Source: Doris montereyensis | Lineage: Eukaryota; Mollusca; Gastropoda; Nudibranchia; Dorididae | Assembly (NCBI GenBank): GCA_037039925.1 | Contig: JAXRKP010001794.1 | Coordinates: 28,682 to 92,681, forward strand | Direction of reading: 5' to 3' | DNA length: 64,000 nucleotides | Shown: positions 24,187 through 36,510 of the stretch, piece after piece | Layout of the letters: the number at the start of each line of letters is the position of its first letter | Numbering within the stretch: position 1 is the first letter of the stretch | Position numbers and translations under genes: made by a program | Notes under the pieces: model-generated | The model's input: the letters and a program-made list of their open reading frames with translations, nothing else | Databases searched by the model: none | What the model was told of the DNA's origin: nothing

Positions 24187-27100
24187 TGAAAAGAAATAAT
24201 ATCTCAACAAGAAAAGAAAAGTATCTCAATGAGAAAAGAAAGAGTATCTGAACAAGAAAGGAAAGAGTATCTCAACAAGAAAAGAAAGAGTATCTCAACA
24301 AGAAAATAAAAAGGGTATCTCAATGTGAAAGGAAAGCGTATCTCAATGTGAAAGGAAAAGAGTATCTCAATGTGAAAAGAAAGAGTATCTCAATGTGAAA
24401 AGAAACAGTATCTCAACGAGAAAACAAAGAGTATCTCAACAACAAAAGAAAAAGTATCTCAACAAGAAAAGATAGAGTATCTCAATGAGAAAAGAAAGAG
24501 TATCTCAATGCGAAAAGATAGAGTATCTGAATGTGAAAAGAAAGAGTATCTCAATGTGAAAAGAAAGAGTATCTTGATGTGAATATCTCAACAGGAAAAG
24601 AAAGAGTATCTCAATGAGAAAAGATAGAGTATCTTAATGTGAAAAGAAAGAGTATCTCAACAGGAAAAGAAAGAGTATCTCAATGAGAAAAGATAGAGTA
24701 TCTCAATGGGAAAAGAAAGAGTATCTCAATGTGAAAACAAAGAGTATCTCAATGTGAAAAGAAAGAGTATCTCAACAAGAAAAGAAAGGATATCTCAATG
24801 TGAAAAGAAAAAGTATCTCAATGTGAAAAGATAAGTATGTCAATCTCAAAAAGAGTATGAAAAGAAAGAGTATCTCAATGTGAAAAGAAAAGTATCTCAA
24901 TGTGAAAAGAAAGAGTATCTCAAGAAGAAAAGAAAGAGTATCTCAATGTGAAAAGAAAGAGTATCTCAATGTGAAAGAAAGAGTATCTCAATGAAAAAGA
25001 AAGAGTATCTCAATGTGAACAGAAAGAGTACCTGAATGAGAAAAGAAAGAGTATCTCAACAACAAAAGAAAGAGTATCTCAATAAGAAAAGATAGAGTAC
25101 CTCAATGTGAAAAGAAAGAGGATCTCAATGTGAAAAGAAAGAGTATCTCAATGTGAAAAGGAAGAGTATCTCAATGTGAAAAAGAAAGAGTGTCTCAATG
25201 TGAAAAGAAAGAGTATCTCAACACGAAAAGAAAGTGTATCTCAATGTAGTGTCTCAGTATCTCAAAGAAAAGAAAGTGTATCTCAATGTGAAAAAGAAAG
25301 AGCATTTCAATATGAAAAGAAAGACTATCTCAATGTAAAAAGAAAGAGTATCTCAATGTGGAAAGAAAGAGTATCTCAATGAGAAAAGAAAGAGTATCTC
25401 AACAAGAAAAGAAAGAGCATCTCAACAAGAAAACAAAAAGAGTATCTCAACAAGAAACGAAAGAGTATCTCAATGAGTAAAGAAAGAGTATCTCAATTTG
25501 AAAAGATAGAGTATCTCAATGAAAAAGAAAGAGTATCTCAACAAAAAAAGAAAGAGTATCTCAACAAGCAAAGTATCTCAAAAGCAAAGGAAGAGTATCT
25601 CAACAAGAAAAGATAGAGTATCTCAACAAGAAAAGAAAGAGTATCTCAACAAGAAAAGAAAGAGTATCTCAACAAGAAAATAAAAAGAGTATCTCAACAA
25701 GAAAAGAAAGAGTATCTCAATGAGTAAAGAAAGAGTATCTCAAAGTGAAAAGATAGAGTATCTCAACGAGAAAAGAAAGAGTAACTCAATATCAAAAGAA
25801 AGAGTATCTCAACAAGAAAAGAAAGAGTATCTCAACAAGAAAAGAAAGAGTATCTCAATGAGAAAAAGAAAGAGTATCTGAACAAGAAAAGAAAAAGTAT
25901 CTCAACAAGAAAAGAAAGAGTATCTCAATGACAAAAGAAAAGAGTATATTAACGAGAAAAGAAAGAGTATCTCAATGTGAAAAGAAATAGTATCTTAATG
26001 TGAAAAGAAAGACTATCTCAACAAGAAAAGAAAGAGTATCTCAAGAAGAAAAGAAAGAGTATCTCAATGTGAAAAGAAATAGTATCTCAATAAAGAGTAT
26101 CTCAACAAGAAAAGAAAGAGTATCTCAATGAGAAAAAGAAAGAATATCTCAACATGAAAAGAAAGAGTATCTCAATAAGAAAAGAAAGAGTATCTCAACA
26201 AGAACAGAAAAAATATCTCAATGTGAAAAGAAAGCGTATCTCAATGTGAAAGGAAAGAGTATCTCAATGTGAAAAGAAAGAGTATCTCAATGTGAAAATA
26301 AAGAGTATGTCAATGTGAATAGAAAGAGTATCTCAATGTGAAAAGAAAGAGTATCTCAATCGGTAAAGAAAGAGTATGTCAACGTGAAAAGAAAGAGTAT
26401 CTCAATGTGAAAGAAAGAGTATCTCAAAGAGAAAAGAAAGAGTATCTCAACAGCAAAAGAAAAAGTATCTCAACAAGAAAAGATAGAGTATCTCAATGAG
26501 AAAAGAAAGAGTATGTCAATGTGAAAAGAAAGAGTATCTCAATGTGAAAAGAAAGAGTATCTGATCAAGAAAAGAAAGAGTATCTCAATGAGTAAAAAAA
26601 AGTATCTCAATGTGAAAAGAAAGAGTATCTCAATAAAAAACAAAGAGTATCTCAATGTGAAAAGATAGAGTATCTCAATGGGAAAAGAAAGAGTATCTCA
26701 ATGTGAATAGAAAGAGTATCTCAATGTGAAAAGAAAAGAGTATCTCAATGTGAAAAGAAAGAGTATCTCAATGTGAAAAGAAAGAGTATCTCAATGAGAA
26801 AACAAAGAGTATCTCAACAAGAAAAGAAAGAGTATCTCAATGTGAAAGAAAGAGTATCTCAACAAGAAAAGAAAGAGTATCTCAACAGGAAACGAAAGAG
26901 TATGTCAATGTGAAAAGAAAAAGTATCTCAATGAGAAAAGAAAGAGTATCTCAATGTAAAAAGAAAGAGTATCTCAATGTGAAAAGAAAGAGTATCTCAA
27001 TCAGAAAAGAGAGTATCTCAACAAGAAAAGAAAGAGTATCAACAAGAAAACAAAAGAGTATCTCAACATGAAAAGAAAGAGTATCTCAATGAGTAAAGAA

Positions 27101-28042
27101 AGAGTATCTCAATGTGAAAAGAAAGAGTATCTCAACAAGAAAAGAAAGAGTATCTTCAATGAGAACAGAAAGAGTATCTCAACAAGAAAAGAAAGAGTAT
27201 CTCAATGTGAAAAGAAAGAGTATTCAACAAGAAAAGAAATAGTATCTTAACAAGAAACGAAGAGTATCTCAACAAGAAAAGAAAGAGTATCTCAATGTGA
27301 AAAGAAAGAGTATCTCAAAAAGAAAAGAAAGAGTATCTCAATGTGAAAAGAAAGAGTATCTCAAAGGGAAAAGAAAGAGTATCTCAATGTGAAAAGAAAG
27401 AGTATCTCAATGTGAAAAGAAAGAGTATCTCAAAGGGAAAAGAAAGAGTATCTCAATGAGAAAAGAAAGAGTATCTCAATGAGAAAAGAGAAAGTATCTC
27501 AACAAGAAAAGAAAGACATATTTACAAGAAAACAAAAAGTATCTCAACAAGAAAAGAAAGAGTATCTCAATGAAAAAGAAAGAGTATCTCAATGGGAAAA
27601 GATAGAGTATCTCAATGAATAAAGAAAGAGTATCTCAAGGAAAAAGAAAGAGTATCTCAATGAATAAAGAAAAGAAATGAATAAAGTAAGATCTCAATGA
27701 ATAAAGAAAGAGTATCTGAATGAATAAGGAAAGAGTATCTCAATGAATAAAGAAAGAGTATCTCAATGAGTAGAGTATCTCAATGTGAAAAGATAGAGTA
27801 TCTCAACGAGAAAAGAAAGAGTATCTCAACAAGAAAAGAAAGAGTATCTCAATTAGAAAAGAAAGAGTATCTCAACGAGAAAAGACAGAGTATCAGAGAA
27901 TCAATGGGAAAAGAACTAGTACCTCAATGTGAAAAGAAAGATTTCAACAAAGAAAGAAAGAGTATCTCAATAAGAAAAAAAAAGTATCACAACAAGAAAA
28001 GAAAGAGTATCTCAACAAGAAAAGAAAGAGTATCTCAATATG
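24187..28042 (+). repeat. HOR block 1, copy b (about 3.86 kb)
   Basis: It follows the order of copy a without the extra 2.7 kb. It contains tttcaatatgaaaag near 25,305, ctgatcaag at 26,562 and a shortened gaataaag run near 27,590-27,770. Private deletions are visible, for example a truncated unit near 27,670-27,700 and gtgtctcagtatctc near 25,250. Confidence 0.75.
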
Positions 28043-31000
28043 AAAAGAAATAATATCTCAACAAGAAAAGAAAGAGTATCTCAATGAGAAAAGAAAGAGT
28101 ATCTGAACAAGAAAGGAAAGATTATCTCAACAAGAAAAGAAAGAGTATCTCAACAAGAAAATAAAAAGGGTATCTCAATGTGAAAGGAAAGCGTATCTCA
28201 ATGTGAAAGGAAAGAGTATCGCAATGTGAAAAGAAAGAGTATCTCAATGTGAAAAGAAACAGTATCTCAACGAGAAAAGAAAGAGTATCTCAACAACAAA
28301 AGAAAAAGTATCTCAACAAGAAAAGATAGAGTATCTCAATGAGAAAAGAAAGAGTATGTCAATGTGAAAAGAAAGAGTATCTCAATGTGAAAAGATAGAG
28401 TATCTGAATGTGAAAAGAAAGAGTATCTCAACGAGAAAAGAAAGAGTATCTTAATGTGAAAAGAAAGAGTATCTCAACAGGAAAAGAAAGAGTATCTCAA
28501 TGAGTAAAGATAGAGTATCTCAATGTGAAAAGAAAGAGTATCTCAATGAGAAAACAAAGAGTATCTCAATGTGAAAAGATAGAGTATCTCAATGGGAAAA
28601 GAAAGGGTATCTCAATGTGAAAAGAAAGAGTATCTCAATGTGAAAAGAAAGAGTATCTCAACAAGAAAAGAAAGAGTATCTCAATGTGAAAAGAAAAAGT
28701 ATCTCAATGTGAAAAGAAAGAGTATCTCAATGAGAAAAAAAAGAGTATGTCAATGTGAAAAGAAAGAGTATGTCAATGTGAAAAGAAAGAGTATCTCAAT
28801 GTGAAAAGAAAGAGTATCTCAACAAGAAAAGAAAGAGTATCTCAATGTGAAAAGAAAGAGTATCTCAATGTGAAAAGAAAGAGTATCTCAATGAGTAAAA
28901 AAAGAGTATGTCAATGTGAAAAGAAAGTGTATGTCAATCTGAAAAAGAAAGAGTACTCAACGAGAAAAGAAAGAGTATCTCAATGTGAAAAGAAAGAGTA
29001 TCTGAATGAGAAAAGAAAGAGTATCTCAACAAAAAAGAAAGAGTATCTCAACAAGAAAAGATAGAGTCTCAATGTGAAAAGAAAGACGATCTCAATGTGA
29101 AAAGAAAGAGTGTCTCAATGTGAAAAGAAAGAGTATCTCAACACGAAAAGAAAGTGCATCTCAATGTGAAAAGAAAGAGCATTTCAATATGAAAAGAAAG
29201 ACTATCTCAATGTAAAAAGAAAGAGTATCTCAATGTGGAAAGAAAGAGTATCTCAATGAGAAAAGAAAGAGTATCTCAACAAGAAAAGAAAGAGCATCTC
29301 AACAAGAAAACAAAAAGAGTATCTCAACAAGAAACGAAAGAGTATCTCAATGAGTAAAGAAAGAGTATCTCAATTTGAAAAGATAGAGTATCTCAATGAA
29401 AAGAAAGAGTATCTTAACAAGAAAAGATAGAGTATTTCAATGAGAAAAGAAAGAGTATCTCAACAAAAAAAGAAAGAGTATCTCAACAAGCAAAGGAAGA
29501 GTATCTCAACAAGAAAAGATAGAGTATCTCAACAAGAAAAGAAAGAGTATCTCAACAAGAAAAGAAAGAGTATCTCAACAAGAAAATAAAAGAGTATCTC
29601 AACAAGAAAAGAAAGAGTATCTCAATGAGTAAAAAGAAAGAGTATCTCAAAGTGAAAAGATAGAGTATCTCAACGAGAAAAGAAAGAGTAACTCACTATC
29701 AAAAGAAAGAGTTTCTCAACAAGAAAAGAAAGAGTATCTCAACAAGAAAAGAAAGAGTATCTCAATGAGAAAAGAAAGAGTATCTGAACGAGAAAAGAAA
29801 AAGTATCTCAACAAGAAAAGAAAGAGTATCTCAATGACAAAAGAAAGAGTATATTAACGAGAAAAGAAAGAGTATCTCAATGTGAAAAGAAATAGTATCT
29901 TAATGTGAAAAGAAAGACTATCTCAACAAGAAAAGAAAGAGTATCTCAAAGAAGAAAAGAAAGAGTATCTCAATGTGAAAAGAAATAATATCTCAACAAG
30001 TAAAGAAATAGTATCTCAACAAGAAAAGAAAGAGTATCTCAATGAGAAAAGAAAGAATATCTGAACATGAAAAGAAAGAGTATATCAATAAGAAAAGAAA
30101 GAATCTCAACAAGAACAGAAAAAATATCTCAATGTGAAAAGAAAGAGTATCTCAATGTGAAAGGAAAGAGTATCTCAATGTGAAAAGAAAGAGTATCTCA
30201 ATGTGAAAATAAAGAGTATCTCAAGGAGAAAAGAAAGAGTATCTCAACAAAAAAGGAAAAAGTATCTCAACAAGAAAAGAAAGAGTATCTCAATGAGAAA
30301 AGAAAGAGTATGTCAATGTGAATAGAAAGAGTATCTCAATGTGAAAAGATAGAGTATCTCAACGATAAAGAAAGAGTATGTCAATGTGAAAAGAAAGAGT
30401 ATCTGAATGTGAAAAGAAAGAGTATCTCAAAAGAAAAGAAAGAGTATCTCAACAGCAAAAGAAAAAGTATCTCAACAAGAAAAGATAGAGTATCTCAATG
30501 AGAAAAGAAAGAGTATGTCAATGTGAAAAGAAAGAGTATCTCAATGTGAAAAGAAAGAGTATCTGATCAAGAAAAGAAAGAGTATCTCAATGAGTAAAGA
30601 AAAAAGTATCTCAATGTGAAAAGAAAGAGTATCTCAATGAGAAAACAAAGAGTATCTCAATGTGAAAAGATAGAGTATCTCAATGGGAAAAGAAAGAGTA
30701 TCTCAATGTGAATAGAAAGAGTATCTCAATGTGAAAAGAAAGAGTATCTCAATGCGAAAAGATAGAGTATCTCAATGTGAAAAGAAAGAGTATCTCAATG
30801 AGAAAACAAAGAGTATCTCAACAAGAAAAGAAAGAGTATCTCAATGTGCAAAGAAAGAGTATCTCAACAAGAAAAGAAAGAGTATCTCAACAGGAAACGA
30901 AAGAGTATGTCAATGTGAAAAAAAAAGTATCTCAATGAGAAAAGAAAGAGTATCTCAATGTGAAAAGAAAGAGTATCTCAATGTGAAAAGAAAGAGTATC

Positions 31001-32137
31001 TCAATCAGAAAAGAGAGTATCTCAACAAGAAAAGAAAGAGTATCTCAACAAGAAAACAAAGAGAGTATCACAACAAGAAAAGAAAGAGTATCTCAATGAG
31101 TAAAGAAAGAGTATCTCAATGTGAAAAGAAAGAGTATCTCAACAAGAAAGGAAAGAGTATCTTAACAAGAAAGAAAGAGTATCTCAACAAGAAAAGAAAG
31201 AGTATCTCAATGTGAAAAGAAAGAGTATCTCAACAAGAAAAAGAAATAGTATCTTAACAAGAACACGAAGAGTATCTCAACAAGAAAAGAAAGAGTATCT
31301 CAATGAGAAAAGAAAGAGTATCTCAACAAGAAAAGAAAGAGTATCTCAATGTGAAAAGAAAGAGTATCTCAAAGGGAAAAGAAAGAGTATCTCAATGTGA
31401 AAAGAAAGAGTATCTCAATGTGAAAAGAAAGAGTATCTCAAAGGGAAAAGAAAGAGTATCTCAATGAGAAAAGAAAGAGTATCTCAATGAGAAAAGAGAA
31501 AGTATCTCAACAAGAAAAGAAAAGAGTATATTTACAAGAAAACAAAAAGGGTATCTCAACAAGAAAAGAAAGAGTATCTCAATGTGAAAAGAAAGAGTAT
31601 CTCAACAAGAAAAGAAAGAGTATCTCAATGTGAAAAGAAAGAGTATCTCAAAGGGAAAAAGAAAGAGTATCTCAATGTGAAAAGAAAGAGTATCTCAATG
31701 AATAAAGAAAGAGTATCTCAATGGGAAAAGATAGAGTATCTCAATGAATAAAGAAAGAGTATCTCAAGGAATAAAGAAAGAGTATCTCAATGAATAAAGA
31801 AAGAGTATCTCAATGAATAAAGTAAGAGTGTCTCAATGAATAAAGAAAGAGTATCTGAATGAATAAGGAAAGAGTATCTCAATGAATAAAGAAAGAGTAT
31901 CTCAATGAGTAGAGTATCTCAATGTGAAAAGATAGAGTATCTCAACGAGAAAAGAAAGAGTATCTCAACAAGAAAAGAAAGAGTATCTGAACGAGAAAAG
32001 ACAGAGTATCTCAATGGGAAAAGAACTAGTACCTCAATGTGAAAAAGAAAGAGTATCTCAACAAAGAAAGAAAGAGTATCTCAATAAGAAAAGAAAGAGT
32101 ATCTCAACAAGAAAAGAAAGAGTATCTCAATATGAAA
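28043..32137 (+). repeat. HOR block 1, copy c (about 4.1 kb)
   Basis: Same order as copies b and d. It shares with copy d two private variants, aaggaaagattatctc near 28,115 and gagtatcgcaatg near 28,213. These indicate that c and d are each other's closest relatives. A second interval of caag, tgtg and aggg cassettes near 31,560-31,690 is additional to the other copies. Confidence 0.75.
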
Positions 32138-35100
32138 AGAAATAATATCTCAACAAGAAAAGAAAGAGTATCTCAATGAGAAAAGAAAGAGTATCTGAAC
32201 AAGAAAGGAAAGATTATCTCAACAAGAAAAGAAAGAGTATCTCAACAAGAAAATAAAAAGGGTATCTCAATGTGAAAGGAAAGCGTATCTCAATGTGAAA
32301 GGAAAGAGTATCGCAATGTGAAAAGAAAGAGTATCTCAATGTGAAAAGAAACAGTATCTCAACGAGAAAAGAAAGAGTATCTCAACAACAAAAGAAAAAG
32401 TATCTCAACAAGAAAAGATAGAGTATCTCAATGAGAAAAGATAGAGTATCTGAATGTGAAAAGAAAGAGTATCTCAACGAGAAAAGAAAGAGTATCTTAA
32501 TGTGAAAAGAAAGAGTATCTCAACAGGAAAAGAAAGAGTATCTCAATGAGTAAAGATAGAGTATCTCAATGTGAAAAGAAAGAGTATCTCAATGAGAAAA
32601 CAAAGAGTATCTCAATGTGAAAAGATAGAGTATCTCAATGGGAAAAGAAAGGGTATCTCAATGTGAAAAGAAAGAGTATCTCAATGTGAAAAGAAAGAGT
32701 ATCTCAACAAGAAAAGAAAGAGTATCTCAATGTGAAAAGAAAAAGTATCTCAATGTGAAAAGATAGAGTATGTCAATGAGAAAAAAAAGAGTATGTCAAT
32801 GTGAAAAGAAAGAGTATCTCAACAAGAAAAGAAAGAGTATCTCAATGTGAAAAGAAAGAGTATCTCAATGTGAAAAGAAAGAGTATCTCAATGAGAAAAA
32901 AAGAGTATGTCAATATGAAAAGAAAGTGTATGTCAATGTGAAAAGAAAGAGTATCTCAACGAGAAAAGAAAGAGTATCTCAATGTGAAAAGAAAGAGTAT
33001 CTGAATGAGAAAAGAAAGAGTATCTCAACAACAAAAGAAAGAGTATCTCAACAAGAAAAGATAGAGTATCTCAATGTGAAAAGAAAGAGGATCTCAATGT
33101 GAAAAGAAAGAGTATCTCAATGTGAAAAGGAAGAGTATCTCAATGTGAAAAGAAAGAGTGTCTCAATGTGAAAAGAAAGAGTATCTCAACAAGAAAAGAA
33201 AGAGCATCTCAACAAGAAAACAAAAAGAGTATCTCAACAAGAAACGAAAGAGTATCTCAATGAGTAAAGAAAGAGTATCTCAATTTGAAAAGATAGAGTA
33301 TCTCAATGTGAAAAGAAAGAGTATCTTAACAAGAAAAGATAGAGTATCTCAATGAGAAAAGAAAGAGTATCTCAACAAAAAAAGAAAGAGTATCTCAACA
33401 AGCAAAAGAAAGAGTATCTCAACAAGAAAAGATAGAGTATCTCAACAAGAAAAGAAAGAGTATCTCAACAAGAAAAGAAAGAGTATCTCAACAAGAAAAT
33501 AAAAAGAGTATCTCGACAAGAAAAGAAAGAGTATCTCAACAAGAACAGAAAAAATATCTCAATGTGAAAAGAAGGCGTATCTCAATGTGAAAGGAAAGAG
33601 TATCTCAATGTGAAAAGAAAGAGTATCTAAAGGAGAAAAGAAAGAGTATCTCAACAACAAAACAAAAAGTATCTCAACAAGAAAAGAAAGAGTATCTCAA
33701 TGAGAAAAGAAAAAGAGTATGTCAATGTGAATAGAAAGAGTATCTCAATGTGAAAAGATAGAGTATCTCAATCGGTAAAGAAAGAGTATGTCAACGTGAA
33801 AAGAAAGAGTATCTGAATGTGAAAAGAAAGAGTATCTCAAAGAGAAAAGAAAGAGTAACTCAACAGCAAAAGAAAAAGTATCTCAACAAGAAACGATAGA
33901 GTATCTCAATGAGAAAAGAAAGAGTATGTCAATGTGAAAAGAAAGAGTATCTCAATGTGAAAAGAAAGAGTATCTGATCAAGAAAAGAAAGAGTATCTCA
34001 ATGAGTAAAGAAAAAGTATCTCAATGTGAAAAAAGAAAGAGTATCTCAATGAGAAAACAAAGAGTATCTCAATGTGAAAAGATAGAGTATCTCAATGGGA
34101 AAAGAAAGAGTATCTCAATGTGAAAAGAAAGAGTATCTCAATGTGAAAAGAAAGAGTATCTCAATGCGAAAAGATAGAGTATCTCAATGTGAAAAGAAAG
34201 AGTATCTCAATGAGAAAACAAAGAGTATCTCAACAAGAAAAGAAAGAGTATCTCAATGTGCAAAGAAAGAGTATCTCAACAAGAAAAAGAAAGAGTATCT
34301 CAACAGGAAACGAAAGAGTATGTCAATGTGAAAGAAAAAGTATCTCAATGAGAAAAGAAAGAGTATCTCAATGTGAAAAGAAAGAGTATCTCAATGTGAA
34401 AAGAAAGAGTATCTCAATCAGAAAAGAGAGTATCTCAACAAGAAAAGAAAGAGTATCTCAACAAGAAAACAAAGACAGTATCACAACAAGAAAAGAAAGA
34501 GTATCTCAATGAGTAAAGAAAGAGTATCTCAATGTGAAAAGAAAGAGTATCTCAACAAGAAAGGAAAGAGTATCTTAACAAGAACAGAAAGAGTATCTCA
34601 ACAAGAAAAGAAAGAGTATCTCAATGTGAAAAGAAAGAGTATCCCAACAAGAAAAGAAATAGTATCTTAACAAGAACAGGAAGAGTATCTCAATAAGAAA
34701 AGAAAGAGTATCTCAATGTGAAAAGAAAGAGTATCTCAACAAGAAAAGAAAGAGTATCTCAATGTGAAAAGAAAGAGTATCTCAAAGGGAAAAGAAAGAG
34801 TATCTCAATGTGAAAAGAAAGAGTATCTCAATGTGAAAAGAAAGAGTATCTCAAAGGGAAAGAAAGAGTATCTCAATGAGAAAAGAAAGAGTATCTCAAT
34901 GAGAAAAGAGAAAGTATCTCAACAAGAAAAGAAAGAGTATATTTACAAGAAAACAAAAAGAGTATCTCAACAAGAAAAGAAAGAGTATCTCAATGAATAA
35001 AGAAAGAGTATCTCAATGGGAAACGATAGAGTATCTCAATGAATAAAGAAAGAGTATCTCAATGAATAAAGAAAGAGTATCTCAATGAATAAAGAAAGAG

Positions 35101-35350
35101 TATCTCAATGAATAAAGTAAGAGTGTCTCAATGAATAAAGAAAGAGTATCTCAATGAATAAAGATAGAGTATCTCAACGAGAAAAGGAAGAGTATCTCAA
35201 CAAGAAAAGAAAGAGTATCTCAATTAGAAAAGAAAGAGTATCTGAAAGAGAAAAGACAGAGTATCTCAATGGGAAAACAAAGAGTACCTCAATGTGAAAA
35301 GAAAAAGTATCTCAACAAGAAAAGAAAGAGTATCTCAACAAGAAAAAAAT
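32138..35350 (+). repeat. HOR block 1, copy d (shortened)
   Basis: It begins like copy c, including gattatctc near 32,212 and gtatcgcaatg near 32,309. It lacks the tttcaatatgaaaag section found in the other copies, passing from gtgtctcaatg near 33,160 directly to gcatctcaacaag, and also lacks the tgacaaaag segment. It ends in the gaataaag run at about 34,990-35,165. Confidence 0.72.
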
Positions 35351-36002
35351 GTGAAAAGATAGAGTATCTCAATGAGTTAAGAAAGAGTATCTCAATGTGA
35401 AAAGAAAGAGTATCTCAACGAAAAAAGAAAGAGTATCTCAATATAAAACGAAAGAGTATCTCAATGACAAAAGAAAGAGTATCTGAACAAGAAAAGAAAG
35501 AGTATCTCAAAGTGAAAAGAAATAGTATCTTAATGTGAAATGAAAGACTATCTCAACAAGAAAAGAAAGAGTATTTCAATAAGAAAAGAAAAAGTATCTC
35601 AACAAGAAAAGAAAGAGTATCTCAAGAAGAAAAGAAAGAGTATCTCAATGTGACAAGAAATAATATCTCAACAAGAAAAGAAAGAGTATCTCAACAAGAA
35701 AAGAAAGAGTATCTCAATGAGAAAAGAAAGAGTATCTGAACATGAAAAGAAAGAGTATCTCAACAAGAAAAGAAAGAGTATCTCAACAAGAAAAGAAAGA
35801 GTATCTCAATGTGAAAAGAAAGCGTATCTCAATGTGAAAGGAAAGAGTATCTCATTGTGAAAAGAAAGAGTATCTCAATGTGAAAAGAAAGAGTATCTCA
35901 ACGAGAAAAGAAAGAGTATCTCAACAAGAAAAGAAAGAGTATCTCAATGTGAAAAGAAAGAGTATGTCAATGTGAAAAGAAAGAGTATCTCAATGTGAAA
36001 AG

Positions 36003-36510
36003 ATAGAGTATCTGAATCAGTAAAGAAAGAGTATGTCAATGTGAAAAGAAAGAGTATCTAAATGTGAAAAGAAAGAGTATCTCAACGAGAAAAGAAAGAG
36101 TATCTGAATGTGAAAAGAAAGAGTATCTCAACTAGAAAAGAAAGAGTATCTCAACAACAAAAGAAAAAGTATCTCAACAAGAAAAGATAGAGTATCTCAA
36201 TGAGAAATGAAAGAGTATGTCAATGTGAAAAGAAAGAGTATCTCAATGTGAAAAGATAGAGTATCTGAATCAGTAAAGAAAGAGTATGTCAATGTGAAAA
36301 GAAAGAGTATCTAAATGTGAAAAGAAAGAGTATCTCAACGAGAAAAGAAAGAGTATCTCAATTTGAAAAGAAAGAGTATCTCAACTAGAAAAGAAAGAGT
36401 GAGTATCTCAACAACAAAAGAAAAGGTATCTCAATGTGCAAAGAAAGAGTATCTCAACAAGAAAAGAATGAATATCTCAACAAACAAAGAAAGAGTATCT
36501 CAACAGGAAA
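36003..36510 (+). repeat. Direct duplication of 11 monomers (253 bp)
   Basis: The stretch from gatagagtatctgaatcag at about 36,003 is repeated from about 36,256. The gaatcag landmark sits at 36,014 and 36,267, exactly 253 bp or 11 x 23 apart. The order gaatcag, gtatgtcaatg, ctaaatgtg, cgag, tgtg, actag, caac is shared. An offset that is a whole number of monomers is what unequal exchange in register produces. Confidence 0.85.

Larger units (their letters stand above)
16640..35350 (+). repeat. Higher-order repeat block 1
   Basis: Ordered sets of rare monomer variants recur. The landmark aagaaataatatctcaac followed by tgag and gaacaag units lies at about 17,386, 24,187, 28,043 and 32,138. The landmark ctgatcaagaaaag lies at about 19,830, 26,562, 30,553 and 33,965. 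The landmark atatttacaag (or catatttacaag) lies near 20,790, 27,512, 31,527 and 34,938. Copies therefore step by about 6.8 (or 6.7), 3.9-4.1 and 3.4-4.1 kb depending on the landmark. The base appears to be a two-part unit of about 4 kb. The first copy carries about 2.7 kb of extra sequence and the last is shortened. Confidence 0.85.
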
